The notes under the pieces are model-generated. The model had not been told where the DNA came from. It did no database searches and saw nothing but the letters and a program-made list of their open reading frames with translations. 9,271 nucleotides of DNA. Origin: Planctomycetota bacterium. Lineage in GTDB: Bacteria > Planctomycetota > Planctomycetia > Gemmatales > Gemmataceae. The stretch spans positions 1 to 9,271 of the forward strand of contig JAGWVO010000124.1 in NCBI GenBank assembly GCA_018970845.1. Direction: 5' to 3'. Within the stretch, counting starts at the first letter, position 1. Every line of letters starts with the position of its first letter. Made by a program: the position numbers and the translations under genes. Positions 1-6,861 of the stretch are shown piece after piece.

Positions 1-1625
1 ATCGCAAGGCGCGTCCTTGCCCACAAGCGACGCGCGAACCGCGGAAAACATGGAATCAGCCGGGGCCCCCATCGCCTTGTCGAACAGCGCCTGGTAGCGC
101 GCCGCCAGCGCGGCATGATTTTCAGGCAGATCCTTCACGAGGTCCGCCAGAGGGCCGGGCCACTCTGTTCGAGGGCGCGCTTGGCCAGATCCGCAATCGC
201 GCCGGGGCCCTTGGCCTTCCATTCGGACGCCTTGAGGGGCGAAAGGGCGCGCCACGCCGCGAAAACCGCGTCGTTCTCATTGGCCCTTTGCTCAAGGTGG
301 CGCTTCCACCTCTCGACCACCGGCCGACGCAATGAGGCATCCTGGGCGGCAGGCAAGGCCCGCTCGGCGGGCGGAAGCGTGCCATCACGAACCGCTAGCA
401 TGTAAAGCCCCGCCTGCGACCTCAGCTTGGCCGGAATCTCCGAGGCGTATCTCTTCAGGAGATCATCCAAATCCTTCTTCTGGGCGGCGAGCGCATTCCG
501 GTATTCCGCGGAGGCGGGAATGTCGGACAGGGTTGGCAATTCCTTGGGCTCGGTGCTGCCGAGGAAGATGCCGTGCAGCGAGTAGTAGTCGGCGATGGGA
601 ACCGGATCGAACTTGTGGTCGTGGCAGCGGGCGCAGCCGATGGTGACGCCCATCAACCCCCGGAAGGTGACATCGAGCCTGTCGTCGATGATGTCGTGGA
701 CATTGTTGAGGAACCGCCTGCCCAAGGTGAGGAACCCGAGCGCCGCAAGATCCTTTTTCTCCTTGTCGGGCCAGACATCCGCGGCCACCTGAAGCGCCAC
801 GAAGCGGTCGTAGGGCATGTCGGCGTTGATGGAGTTGACGAGCCAGTCCCTGTAGGTCCAGGCAAACGGATAACGGCGATCCTCCTGGAAGACATACCCC
901 TTGGTGTCGGCGTAGCGCGAAATGTCCATCCAGTGGCGGGCCCAGCGCTCGCCGAAACGGGGGCTGGCCAGCAGGCGGTCGACAAGCCTTTCATGGGCCC
1001 CGGTGGAGTTGTCGGCGAGGAACGCGTCGATTTCCTCGGGGGTTGGCGGCAAACCTGTCAGGTCGAAAGTCACGCGGCGGATGTAAGTCGCCTTGGGGGC
1101 CTCGGGCGCCGGTTGCAAACCGGCCGCCTCGACGCGGGCCAGCACGAAAGCGTCGAGCGGATCGCGAACCCATTCGGGCTTGCCCACCTTGGGGGCGGAA
1201 GGATCGGCGACGGGCCTGAAGGCCCAGTGGGCCTTCCTGGCCTCGAGCGGATCAGGCGGACCGCCAGCCGAAGGCGTCTTGTCGCCGGCTGGCCACTTGG
1301 CGCCGGAACGAACCCATGTTTCGAGGTCTTTGATGGCCGCGTCGGATAGCTTGCCCTTGGGCGGCATCTTCGATTCGCCCTGGTACCGCACCACCTTGAT
1401 GAGGAGGCTCTTGTCGGGCTGTCCAGGCACCACCACGGGGCCGGTGTCGCCGCCCTTGGCCAGCGCCGCGGCGCTGTCGAGGCGCAGGCTGGCTTGCTGC
1501 TTGGCAGCGCCATGGCACTTGTGGCAATGTTCGGCGAAGAGCGGCCTGATCCTGTTTTCAAAAAAGTCGTCGTTGGCCGCCGCATGGGCCGTGACGGCCA
1601 GCATCATGAGGCAGGGGAGCGGCAT
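1..1625 (-). CDS. Planctomycete cytochrome-type surface protein (PSCyt1-DUF1549-DUF1553), 3' partial, with apparent frameshift
   Basis: Predicted exported haem-binding protein of a family abundant in planctomycetes; its biochemical role is not established. From ATG 1625, a short hydrophobic signal (about residues 4-16, possible cut after AHA) precedes a PSCyt1 domain with haem motif CHKCH (34-38) and a possible distal Met in MPPKG (87). DUF1549 follows, with a second haem-like motif CARCHDHKFDP (331-341). The uninterrupted frame stops at TGA 137-135, but the -1 frame continues without a stop to the window edge and reads like the family's next segment (ARYQALFDKA, then VGKDAPCD near the edge). 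One missing base near 140-175, perhaps in a run of C, would join them; sequencing error or true mutation cannot be told apart. ATG 1625 has AGGAA 7 nt upstream. GTG 1655 or TTG 1667 would add an Arg-rich n-region and a better signal peptide. It lies just downstream of the radical SAM gene, probably in the same transcript. Confidence 0.88.
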
Positions 1626-1632
1626 GAGACTG

Positions 1633-1637
1633 TTCCT
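1633..1637 (-). promoter_or_regulatory. Shine-Dalgarno site supporting ATG 1625
   Basis: AGGAA on the minus strand lies 7 nt before ATG 1625. It favours this start for the PSCyt1 protein over the upstream TTG 1667 and GTG 1655, which lack a comparable site. The longer starts would give a more typical basic signal-peptide n-region, so the choice is not closed. Confidence 0.5.
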
Positions 1638-1669
1638 GAATCGAGGCCTAAACACTTGCCAACCCAATG

Positions 1670-2512
1670 TTAACCGGCGGAATTCCCTTGACCCAAACTC
1701 CCCGGCGGGAAGAAACCCGACTCACCTTCATGATAATCGACACCCAGATCCTTGAATGAGCGAAGCATGAGAAGGTATCCGCTACCAGAGGGATCGAAAC
1801 GGCGGGCCATTCCAACGGCTTCATCCGTTGTATCGGCACCCCAACCACGGGGAGCGTCGTGGAACTCCTGGACAACCACCACCTGGGCGCCAAAACCAGC
1901 CACGCGGTCGGCGAAGGCGGCATGGTCGGCCACCGGCAACAGCGGGGTGAGGCACAAACCCACCGGAATTCCCGCGGACTTGAGATGGCGCGCGGCCTCC
2001 CATCGGGCCTCGAGGGGGGGGGCCTTGGGCTCGAACGCCTTCCTGATTTCCTCATCATCGGTGGGAATCGACAGGTTCACCCGAACGGAGCCAAAACGCG
2101 CCAGGATGTCGGCATCGCGCGTCACCAACGGCCCCCGGGTCTGGATCACCAACCGGGGCTGATGGGGCAAAAGCGCTTCCAAAATGCCCCGCGTGAGCTT
2201 GAGCGCCCGCTCCACCGGCTGGTAGGGGTCGGTGACGCTCGACATGTAAACGGCCTGGCCGGCGACCCGGGGCGCCTGCCGCCGCGCCAGTTCCACGGCG
2301 TTGGCCTTCACCTGGAACCACCGCCCCCAGTCCTCACGGGGCCTGCGGTTTTGAGGCAGGAACATGGCGTAGCAATACCGGCAACCGAAGGTGCAGCCGA
2401 CATACGGGTTGCAGGTCCAGTCGAATCCGCCCCGCTTGATGAAACCGGTCGCCGCCGTGAGGATCGACCGGGCCTGCGCGAGTTCCACCTGCGCCTCCAA
2501 TCTGCTTGCCAC
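1670..2512 (-). CDS. Radical SAM protein, SplB-like (COG1533) family
   Basis: 280-residue radical SAM protein with the cluster-binding motif CxxxCxxC at residues 40-47 (CTFGCRYC), preceded by the family signature around CNPYVGC. The SSVTDPYQPVE stretch (91-101) is typical of spore-photoproduct-lyase-like and Rv2578c/PA0069-like proteins. The three cysteines would hold a 4Fe-4S cluster that cleaves S-adenosylmethionine; the substrate is unknown. True spore photoproduct lyase is unlikely in a non-sporulating planctomycete, so the match should be read at fold level only. The start is GTG 2512, the only candidate after an in-frame TAA 12 nt upstream; no clear ribosome site is seen. The stop TAA (1672-1670) is 44 nt before ATG 1625 of the PSCyt1 gene, suggesting co-transcription. 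It diverges from the epimerase gene across about 80 bp. Family assignment is firm, function is not. Confidence 0.9.
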   Translation of the reverse strand: MASRLEAQVELAQARSILTAATGFIKRGGFDWTCNPYVGCTFGCRYCYAMFLPQNRRPREDWGRWFQVKANAVELARRQAPRVAGQAVYMSSVTDPYQPVERALKLTRGILEALLPHQPRLVIQTRGPLVTRDADILARFGSVRVNLSIPTDDEEIRKAFEPKAPPLEARWEAARHLKSAGIPVGLCLTPLLPVADHAAFADRVAGFGAQVVVVQEFHDAPRGWGADTTDEAVGMARRFDPSGSGYLLMLRSFKDLGVDYHEGESGFFPPGSLGQGNSAG

Positions 2513-2594
2513 GCGGGGAAAAGGTTAGGAAGATAATGACTTGCGATGTTGGCGATCCGATCCCTTTTGAAAGACTACCGAAAGGTTCCCTCCC
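2513..2594. promoter_or_regulatory. Divergent intergenic region between radical SAM and epimerase genes
   Basis: This 82-bp gap separates two divergently transcribed units, so it should hold both promoters. It is more AT-rich than the flanking genes (for example GATAAT at 2532-2537). I could not find a -35/-10 pair with normal spacing on either strand. An AAAGG-like ribosome site lies about 10 nt before ATG 2595. Confidence 0.4.
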
Positions 2595-3446
2595 ATGAAG
2601 CTCGGCATGAACATGCTCCTGTGGGCCTCCCATGTGACCGAGGCCCATTACCCGATCTTCGCGAAGATCAAGAAAGCCGGTTTCGACGGCGTGGAACTGC
2701 CGCTGTTCGAGGGCGATGGCGCGCACTACGCCCGGGTGGGCAAGGAACTGGCGAACCAGGGGCTTGGCTGCACCACGGTGACCTGCCTTTCAACCGATGC
2801 CAACCCGGTTTCCGATGACGCCAAGGTTCGCCATGCCGGGCTCGACCGCATCAAGTGGGCCCTGGACATGACCGCCGCGCTCAAGGGCGACTGCCTGGCC
2901 GGGCCATACCACTCGGCGCTGGGCCATTTCACCGGTAATCCTCCCACCATGGACGAGAAGAAGCGCGCCGTGGAAGTGCTGCGCGCCGCGGCGGTTCATG
3001 CCCAGCAGGTGGGCGTGAAGATGGCCATCGAGTACCTCAACCGGTTCGAGTGCTATTTCGTCACCACGGCCAGGCAGATGGCGGAACTGGTGGATGCCGT
3101 CGACCATCCGTGGTTCCGCTGCATGTACGATACCTTCCACGCCCACATCGAGGAGAAGGGACAAGCGGAGGCGATTGCCGCCCTGGCTCCCCGCTTCATC
3201 CATGTCCACCTGAGTGAGAACGACCGCGGCGTGCCGGGCACCGGCCAGGTGCGCTGGGAGGAGGCATTCAAGGCCCTCCGGAAGATCAACTACCAGGGAT
3301 GGATGACCATCGAGGCGTTCGGGCGGGCGCTGCCCGACCTGGCCGCGGCCACCAAGGTCTGGCGCGACCTGTACGAGAATGCCGATGATGTCTATGTGAA
3401 GGGCGGCAAGTTCCTGCGCGAAGGCTGGGAGAAGTCGAAAGGCTGA
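2595..3446 (+). CDS. Sugar epimerase/isomerase, xylose-isomerase-like TIM barrel (D-tagatose 3-epimerase type)
   Basis: 283-residue cytoplasmic TIM-barrel protein of the AP-endonuclease-2/xylose-isomerase-like superfamily. Candidate metal ligands are E146 (AIEYLNRFE), D179 (MYDTFHAH), H205 (HVHLSENDRG) and E240 (MTIEAF), with H182 and R211 as substrate contacts. All six sit exactly six positions earlier than the residues known for Pseudomonas cichorii D-tagatose 3-epimerase (E152, D185, H188, H211, R217, E246). This supports a metal-dependent C3 epimerisation of a free ketose, but hydroxypyruvate isomerases and inositol-pathway enzymes share the scaffold, so the substrate is open. No signal peptide. 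It is the first gene of the plus-strand cluster; the trefoil-protein gene starts 39 bp after its stop. No kinase, dehydrogenase or sugar transporter lies nearby to narrow the pathway. Confidence 0.9.
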   Translation: MKLGMNMLLWASHVTEAHYPIFAKIKKAGFDGVELPLFEGDGAHYARVGKELANQGLGCTTVTCLSTDANPVSDDAKVRHAGLDRIKWALDMTAALKGDCLAGPYHSALGHFTGNPPTMDEKKRAVEVLRAAAVHAQQVGVKMAIEYLNRFECYFVTTARQMAELVDAVDHPWFRCMYDTFHAHIEEKGQAEAIAALAPRFIHVHLSENDRGVPGTGQVRWEEAFKALRKINYQGWMTIEAFGRALPDLAAATKVWRDLYENADDVYVKGGKFLREGWEKSKG

Positions 3447-3462
3447 GGCGGGGCAACCCGCC
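3447..3462 (+). other. GC-rich hairpin with GNRA tetraloop in operon spacer
   Basis: Immediately after the epimerase stop codon, GGCGGG (3447-3452) and CCCGCC (3457-3462) form a perfect 6-bp stem closed by GCAA, a GNRA-type loop. No U-tract follows, so it is unlikely to be a simple intrinsic terminator. It could slow RNase progress or tune expression between the epimerase and the next gene; that role is inferred. Confidence 0.45.
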
Positions 3463-3473
3463 CGTATCCAACC

Positions 3474-3479
3474 GGGAGG
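3474..3479 (+). promoter_or_regulatory. Strong Shine-Dalgarno site for the trefoil protein
   Basis: GGGAGG lies 6 nt before ATG 3486 and fixes that start. It is the clearest ribosome-binding site in the window and shows that this genome uses Shine-Dalgarno initiation. Confidence 0.75.
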
Positions 3480-3485
3480 CGTTCC

Positions 3486-4343
3486 ATGGGCGCGCTGATG
3501 CTGGCCTGCTGCGCGCTGGCCGGGTTGGCCCTCGACCCCGTCGACGATGCACGCGCGCGCCTCGACAAGGCGGTCGAGGCCCATGGCGTGTCCCTTGGCA
3601 AGGCGCGCAAGGAACTTGATGAAGCCATCGCCAACAAGCTGGAACTGGTCCGCAAGCAGGGCGACCGCGAGGGCGTGAAGCGGATCCTCGCCGAACAAGA
3701 GGCATGGCAATCGCAGCGCAAGTTGCCCAAGTGCGTATCCACGCTGGCCTACCAGTGGGCTGCCGACCGCGCCGACAGGCAACTGGTCATCGAATTCGAC
3801 AGGGCGGTGCGCGAGTTCACCCGCCTCGACCGCGATGACCTCGCGGACAAGGCGGAAAAGGATAGGACCCGTATCTTCGCCCCCGCCAAGCCCATGGAAC
3901 TGCCCGGGGTGGAGGAGGCCAAGGCGCTGCATTCGCTGCAGGCCATCAAGACGGCGCGCTACGCCGCGGCGCTGGGCGGAACCGCGGCGACCCCGGATGT
4001 CGGCTTCACCGACAAACCCGATGATCCGGCGGCGCAATGGCTTGTCATCCAGTCGGGGGAGGGATTCGTCAGGCTCATGAACCGCAAGACGGGCAAGTAC
4101 CTCTCCCCGGCGGTGGTCCAGGCGGGCGCCGGAACCGATGTGCTCCTCAAGGGACCGCTCAAGACGGCAGGGCACCAATCGTGGAAGGTCGTGCCCGCCG
4201 ACATGGGAACCGTTCGCCTCAGGCACGACCGGACGGGACGCTACCTGGGCCTCGACGCCCAAGGCAAGGGCCTCTCCCTGGCCGAGGATGGGCGGATGGC
4301 TCCTGAAACCCTCTGGAAAATCGCGCGCTTGCCGCTCAAATGA
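3486..4343 (+). CDS. Secreted protein with helical N-terminal half and ricin-type beta-trefoil
   Basis: 285-residue protein of unknown specific function. Residues 1-16 form a short hydrophobic export signal containing two cysteines (CC at 8-9), so a lipoprotein or a cleaved secreted form are both possible. Residues about 18-130 are charged and Ala/Leu/Glu-rich, likely alpha-helical with coiled-coil character, and contain a KRILAEQEAW segment. From about 150 to the end, three repeats appear: ARYAAALGG...AQWLVI, GKYLSPAV...HQSWKVV and GRYLGLDA...ETLWKIA. Each has an aromatic-Leu start and ends in a Trp-hydrophobic segment, as in ricin B-type trefoils, which commonly bind galactose or other sugars. 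The QxW signature is intact only in the second repeat (QSW, 231-233). The gene sits 39 bp after the epimerase and 93 bp before the S9 peptidase, all same strand. The lectin role is inferred from the fold; sugar-binding residues are not certain. Confidence 0.8.
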   Translation: MGALMLACCALAGLALDPVDDARARLDKAVEAHGVSLGKARKELDEAIANKLELVRKQGDREGVKRILAEQEAWQSQRKLPKCVSTLAYQWAADRADRQLVIEFDRAVREFTRLDRDDLADKAEKDRTRIFAPAKPMELPGVEEAKALHSLQAIKTARYAAALGGTAATPDVGFTDKPDDPAAQWLVIQSGEGFVRLMNRKTGKYLSPAVVQAGAGTDVLLKGPLKTAGHQSWKVVPADMGTVRLRHDRTGRYLGLDAQGKGLSLAEDGRMAPETLWKIARLPLK

Positions 4344-4436
4344 TCCCGTTGCCCGTGGCACAGCGCGCATTGGCAGACTGGTTCGCGTGAATTGGTGTCA
4401 ACAAAGACATTGTCGGCCTGATCGGAGCGCAGCTTC

Positions 4437-6857
4437 ATGTTCCTGATTTTCGCGCTTATCACCCCTGCAGCCGATGATTTCGAGGCGCTCTACCGCCAGA
4501 TGCGGGAAGCGCCCGCCCGCTGGGAGGCCTTGGCTCCCAAGGCGGCCGTTTCCCCCCGCTGGCTGGAGGGTGGCCGGTTCTGGTACCGGGCCTCACGGTC
4601 GGGGGGAACCTGGGAATTCATGCTGGCCGATCCCGCCGGGGCGAGGCAGGCCGCGGCCTTCAACCACGCGACGCTGGCCATGGAACTGGGCAAGGCGTCA
4701 GGAAGGCCATTGGAAGCCACCAAGCTGGAAATCGACAACCTCGAGTTCGACTCCACAGGAAGCCTCGCCAAAGTCCGCCTGGGCAACCGTTCCTGGGAAA
4801 GGATGGGCGGTGTTTGGAAACCGGCCGCCCCGGGCAGGGCCACGGGCCTTGTTCCCCTGCCTCGCCGGGAACGCAGCAAGGCGGGAGGGATGGAGAGTTC
4901 CATCTCGTTTCACAATTCCTTGGACAAACCCGTCCAACTGTTCTGGATCAACACGGAAGGATCGGAAGTTCCTTACGGCTCGATCGCACCGGGAGCGACC
5001 CGCGAACAACACACCTTTTCCGGACATGTGTGGATGGTGAAGGCGGCGGGCAAGCCCGCCGTGTTTTTCCGGGGCACCGAATCGCCGGGCCGCGCCGAGA
5101 TCGACGGATCCATCCCGGAACCACGGCGCGCCGTGGCGCCGCCGGTGGACAAGATGCCCGCCGTGTTCACCCGCGACAACAACCTGCACATGCGCAAGAA
5201 CGATGGCGCCACCTCGGCCCTCACCACCGATGGCACTCCGGAGGACGGCTACCGGGGACAGGTGTTCGTGGCGCCGGGCGGAAGGCATGCGGTGGCCATG
5301 AGAACACGAAGAGGACAAAACCGCTCGATCACTTTGGTTGAATCGTCACCCGGAAACCAGCTCCAGCAAGCGGTGAAAACCATCCCGTACGCCAAGCCGG
5401 GAGATGCCTTGGACCAATCGTTTCCGCGCCTGTTCGACCTTGTCGCCGGTAAGGAAATCCCGCTCGATCATTCCACCTGGGACAATCCATGGGCCAACGA
5501 CCATGCCTCATGGTCGGCCGACGGTTCGACCTTCCGGTTCGTTCACAACCGGCGGGGGCATCAAGTCCTTCGGTTTGTGGCTGTTGACGCGGCCACGGGA
5601 AAATCAACCATCCTGATTGATGACAAAAGCCCCACCTTCATCGATTACGCCCACAAGTTCCACCTCACCGTGATGGAGGCCAAGGGGACATTCGTTTGGA
5701 TGTCGGAGCGGGATGGATGGAACCACCTGTTCCTCCACGATCTCAAGACCGGAAAGCCCATCCGCTGCCTCACCCCCGGCCCCTGGGTGGTGCGTTCCGT
5801 GGAAGCGGTGGATGAATCCGCCGGCAGGATCCTGGCGCGGGTCATGGGAATCCATCCCGGGCAGGACCCCTACCACGAACACCTGGCCCGAGTGAGCCTT
5901 GAAGGCGAAGTGACTCCGCTCACCGACGGCGATGGCACCCACACATGGAACCTGTCACCCGACGGCCGGCACCTGGTGGCGACCTGGTCACGCGTGGACC
6001 ACGCTCCGGTCTCCGAACTGAGGGATGCCGAAACCGGCAGGAAGATCCTCGAATTGGCGCGTGGATGCCTCGACGCGCTGGAACACGCGGGATGGAGTCG
6101 GCCCGAGCGGTTCACGGCCAAGGCCCGCGACGGCAAAACCGACATCTGGGGAGTGATCTTCAAGCCGTCGGGTTTTGATCCGGCAAGGCGCTACCCGGTG
6201 TTGGAGGAGATCTACGCGGGGCCGCAGGGGGCTTTCGTGCCCAAGGGATTCAGGCCAAACCATCGCCCGCACGCCTTCACGGAGTTGGGTTTCATTGTCG
6301 TGAAGATCGACGGGATGGGAACCAACTGGCGGTCGAAGGCGTTCCACGATGTCTGCCACAAGAACCTGGCCGACTCCGGCTTCCCCGACCGGATCATCTG
6401 GATGCGGGAGGCGGCCAAAAGCCGTCCGTGGATGGACCTCGAAAGGGTGGGAATCTTCGGCGGTTCCGCGGGCGGGCAAAGCGCGTTGCGGGCCCTTTTG
6501 TCGCATGGCGACTTCTACAAGGCCGCGGCGGCGGACTGCGGTTGCCACGACAACCGGATCGACAAGGTTTGGTGGAACGAACTCTGGATGGGCTGGCCCG
6601 TGGGGCCGCACTACGAGGCCCAGGCGGCGCAGACAGACGCCCACAAGCTGCGGGGAAAATTGCTGCTCACCGTGGGCGAAGTCGATACCAATGTGGATCC
6701 GGCATGCACCTTGCGTGTTGTCGACGCCCTGGTGAAGTCCGGACGGGATTTCGACTTCCTGATGCTGCCGGGATTGGGACACGGAGCCGGAGAAAGCCCT
6801 TTCGCGGCCAAGCGGCGGGCCAGGCTGTTCGTGGAGGCGCTCGGCGGACCGCGCTAG
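4437..6857 (+). CDS. Exported S9 (DPP-IV-like) peptidase with inserted VHL beta domain
   Basis: 806-residue serine peptidase of the prolyl oligopeptidase clan. A short hydrophobic leader (1-12) suggests export. Residues about 38-130 and 240-540 match the DPP-IV N-terminal propeller of bacterial homologues (FNHATLAMEL, RDNNLHMRKNDG, MSERDGWNHLFLHDL). The C-terminal alpha/beta hydrolase begins near 560: oxyanion Tyr593 in EIYAGP, nucleophile Ser677 in GGSAGG, Asp750 in GEVDTNVD and His782 in LGHGAGES, so the triad is complete. Such enzymes usually cut peptides after proline; the substrate here is unknown. Residues about 152-222 are a VHL-type beta domain placed between propeller segments. ATG 4437 follows GGAG at 4424-4427. 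It is the last gene of the plus-strand cluster, and its TAG stop lies 4 bp from the convergent methyltransferase stop, leaving no room for a separate terminator. Confidence 0.93.
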   Translation: MFLIFALITPAADDFEALYRQMREAPARWEALAPKAAVSPRWLEGGRFWYRASRSGGTWEFMLADPAGARQAAAFNHATLAMELGKASGRPLEATKLEIDNLEFDSTGSLAKVRLGNRSWERMGGVWKPAAPGRATGLVPLPRRERSKAGGMESSISFHNSLDKPVQLFWINTEGSEVPYGSIAPGATREQHTFSGHVWMVKAAGKPAVFFRGTESPGRAEIDGSIPEPRRAVAPPVDKMPAVFTRDNNLHMRKNDGATSALTTDGTPEDGYRGQVFVAPGGRHAVAMRTRRGQNRSITLVESSPGNQLQQAVKTIPYAKPGDALDQSFPRLFDLVAGKEIPLDHSTWDNPWANDHASWSADGSTFRFVHNRRGHQVLRFVAVDAATGKSTILIDDKSPTFIDYAHKFHLTVMEAKGTFVWMSERDGWNHLFLHDLKTGKPIRCLTPGPWVVRSVEAVDESAGRILARVMGIHPGQDPYHEHLARVSLEGEVTPLTDGDGTHTWNLSPDGRHLVATWSRVDHAPVSELRDAETGRKILELARGCLDALEHAGWSRPERFTAKARDGKTDIWGVIFKPSGFDPARRYPVLEEIYAGPQGAFVPKGFRPNHRPHAFTELGFIVVKIDGMGTNWRSKAFHDVCHKNLADSGFPDRIIWMREAAKSRPWMDLERVGIFGGSAGGQSALRALLSHGDFYKAAAADCGCHDNRIDKVWWNELWMGWPVGPHYEAQAAQTDAHKLRGKLLLTVGEVDTNVDPACTLRVVDALVKSGRDFDFLMLPGLGHGAGESPFAAKRRARLFVEALGGPR
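4890..5102 (+). other. VHL beta domain encoded inside the S9 peptidase gene
   Basis: Residues 152-222 of the peptidase align without gaps to human VHL from N78 to G123 at a constant offset of 82. Matches include FxN (158-160), W170 and N172, PY (179-180), PG (185-186), R189, H192, GHVW (196-199) and AG (204-205). The five residues that line the hydroxyproline pocket in VHL correspond to W170, Y180, T193 (Ser in human), H197 and W199. The human alpha domain that binds Elongin C is absent. Human residue numbers come from memory of the VHL structure literature; the bacterial ones are counted from this sequence. Confidence 0.85.
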
Positions 6858-6861
6858 CGGA

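Noticed and set aside
135..180. Programmed -1 ribosomal frameshifting in the PSCyt1 gene
   Set aside because: No classic X XXY YYZ slippery heptamer is visible in frame near the overlap, so a lost base or mutation is simpler.
573..1349. Plus-strand open frame (258 codons) opposite the PSCyt1/DUF1549 gene
   Set aside because: Antisense to a gene with clear haem motifs and family sequence; composition typical of a GC-driven shadow frame.
1670..2512. True spore photoproduct lyase (splB)
   Set aside because: The family motif is shared, but the organism looks non-sporulating and the substrate-specific residues cannot be confirmed by eye.
2506..2537. Possible plus-strand promoter TTGCCA / GATAAT before the epimerase
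   Set aside because: The spacer is 20 nt, outside the usual 16-18, and the -35 would lie inside the divergent radical SAM gene.
2790..4370. Long minus-strand open frame (526 codons) opposite the epimerase and trefoil genes
   Set aside because: It lies antisense to two well-supported genes, shows no recognisable domain, and long antisense frames are expected at this GC content.
6849..6860. Inverted repeat CCGC-GCTA-GCGG at the convergent stops
   Set aside because: Only a 4-bp stem and no U-tract on either side; too weak to call a bidirectional terminator.
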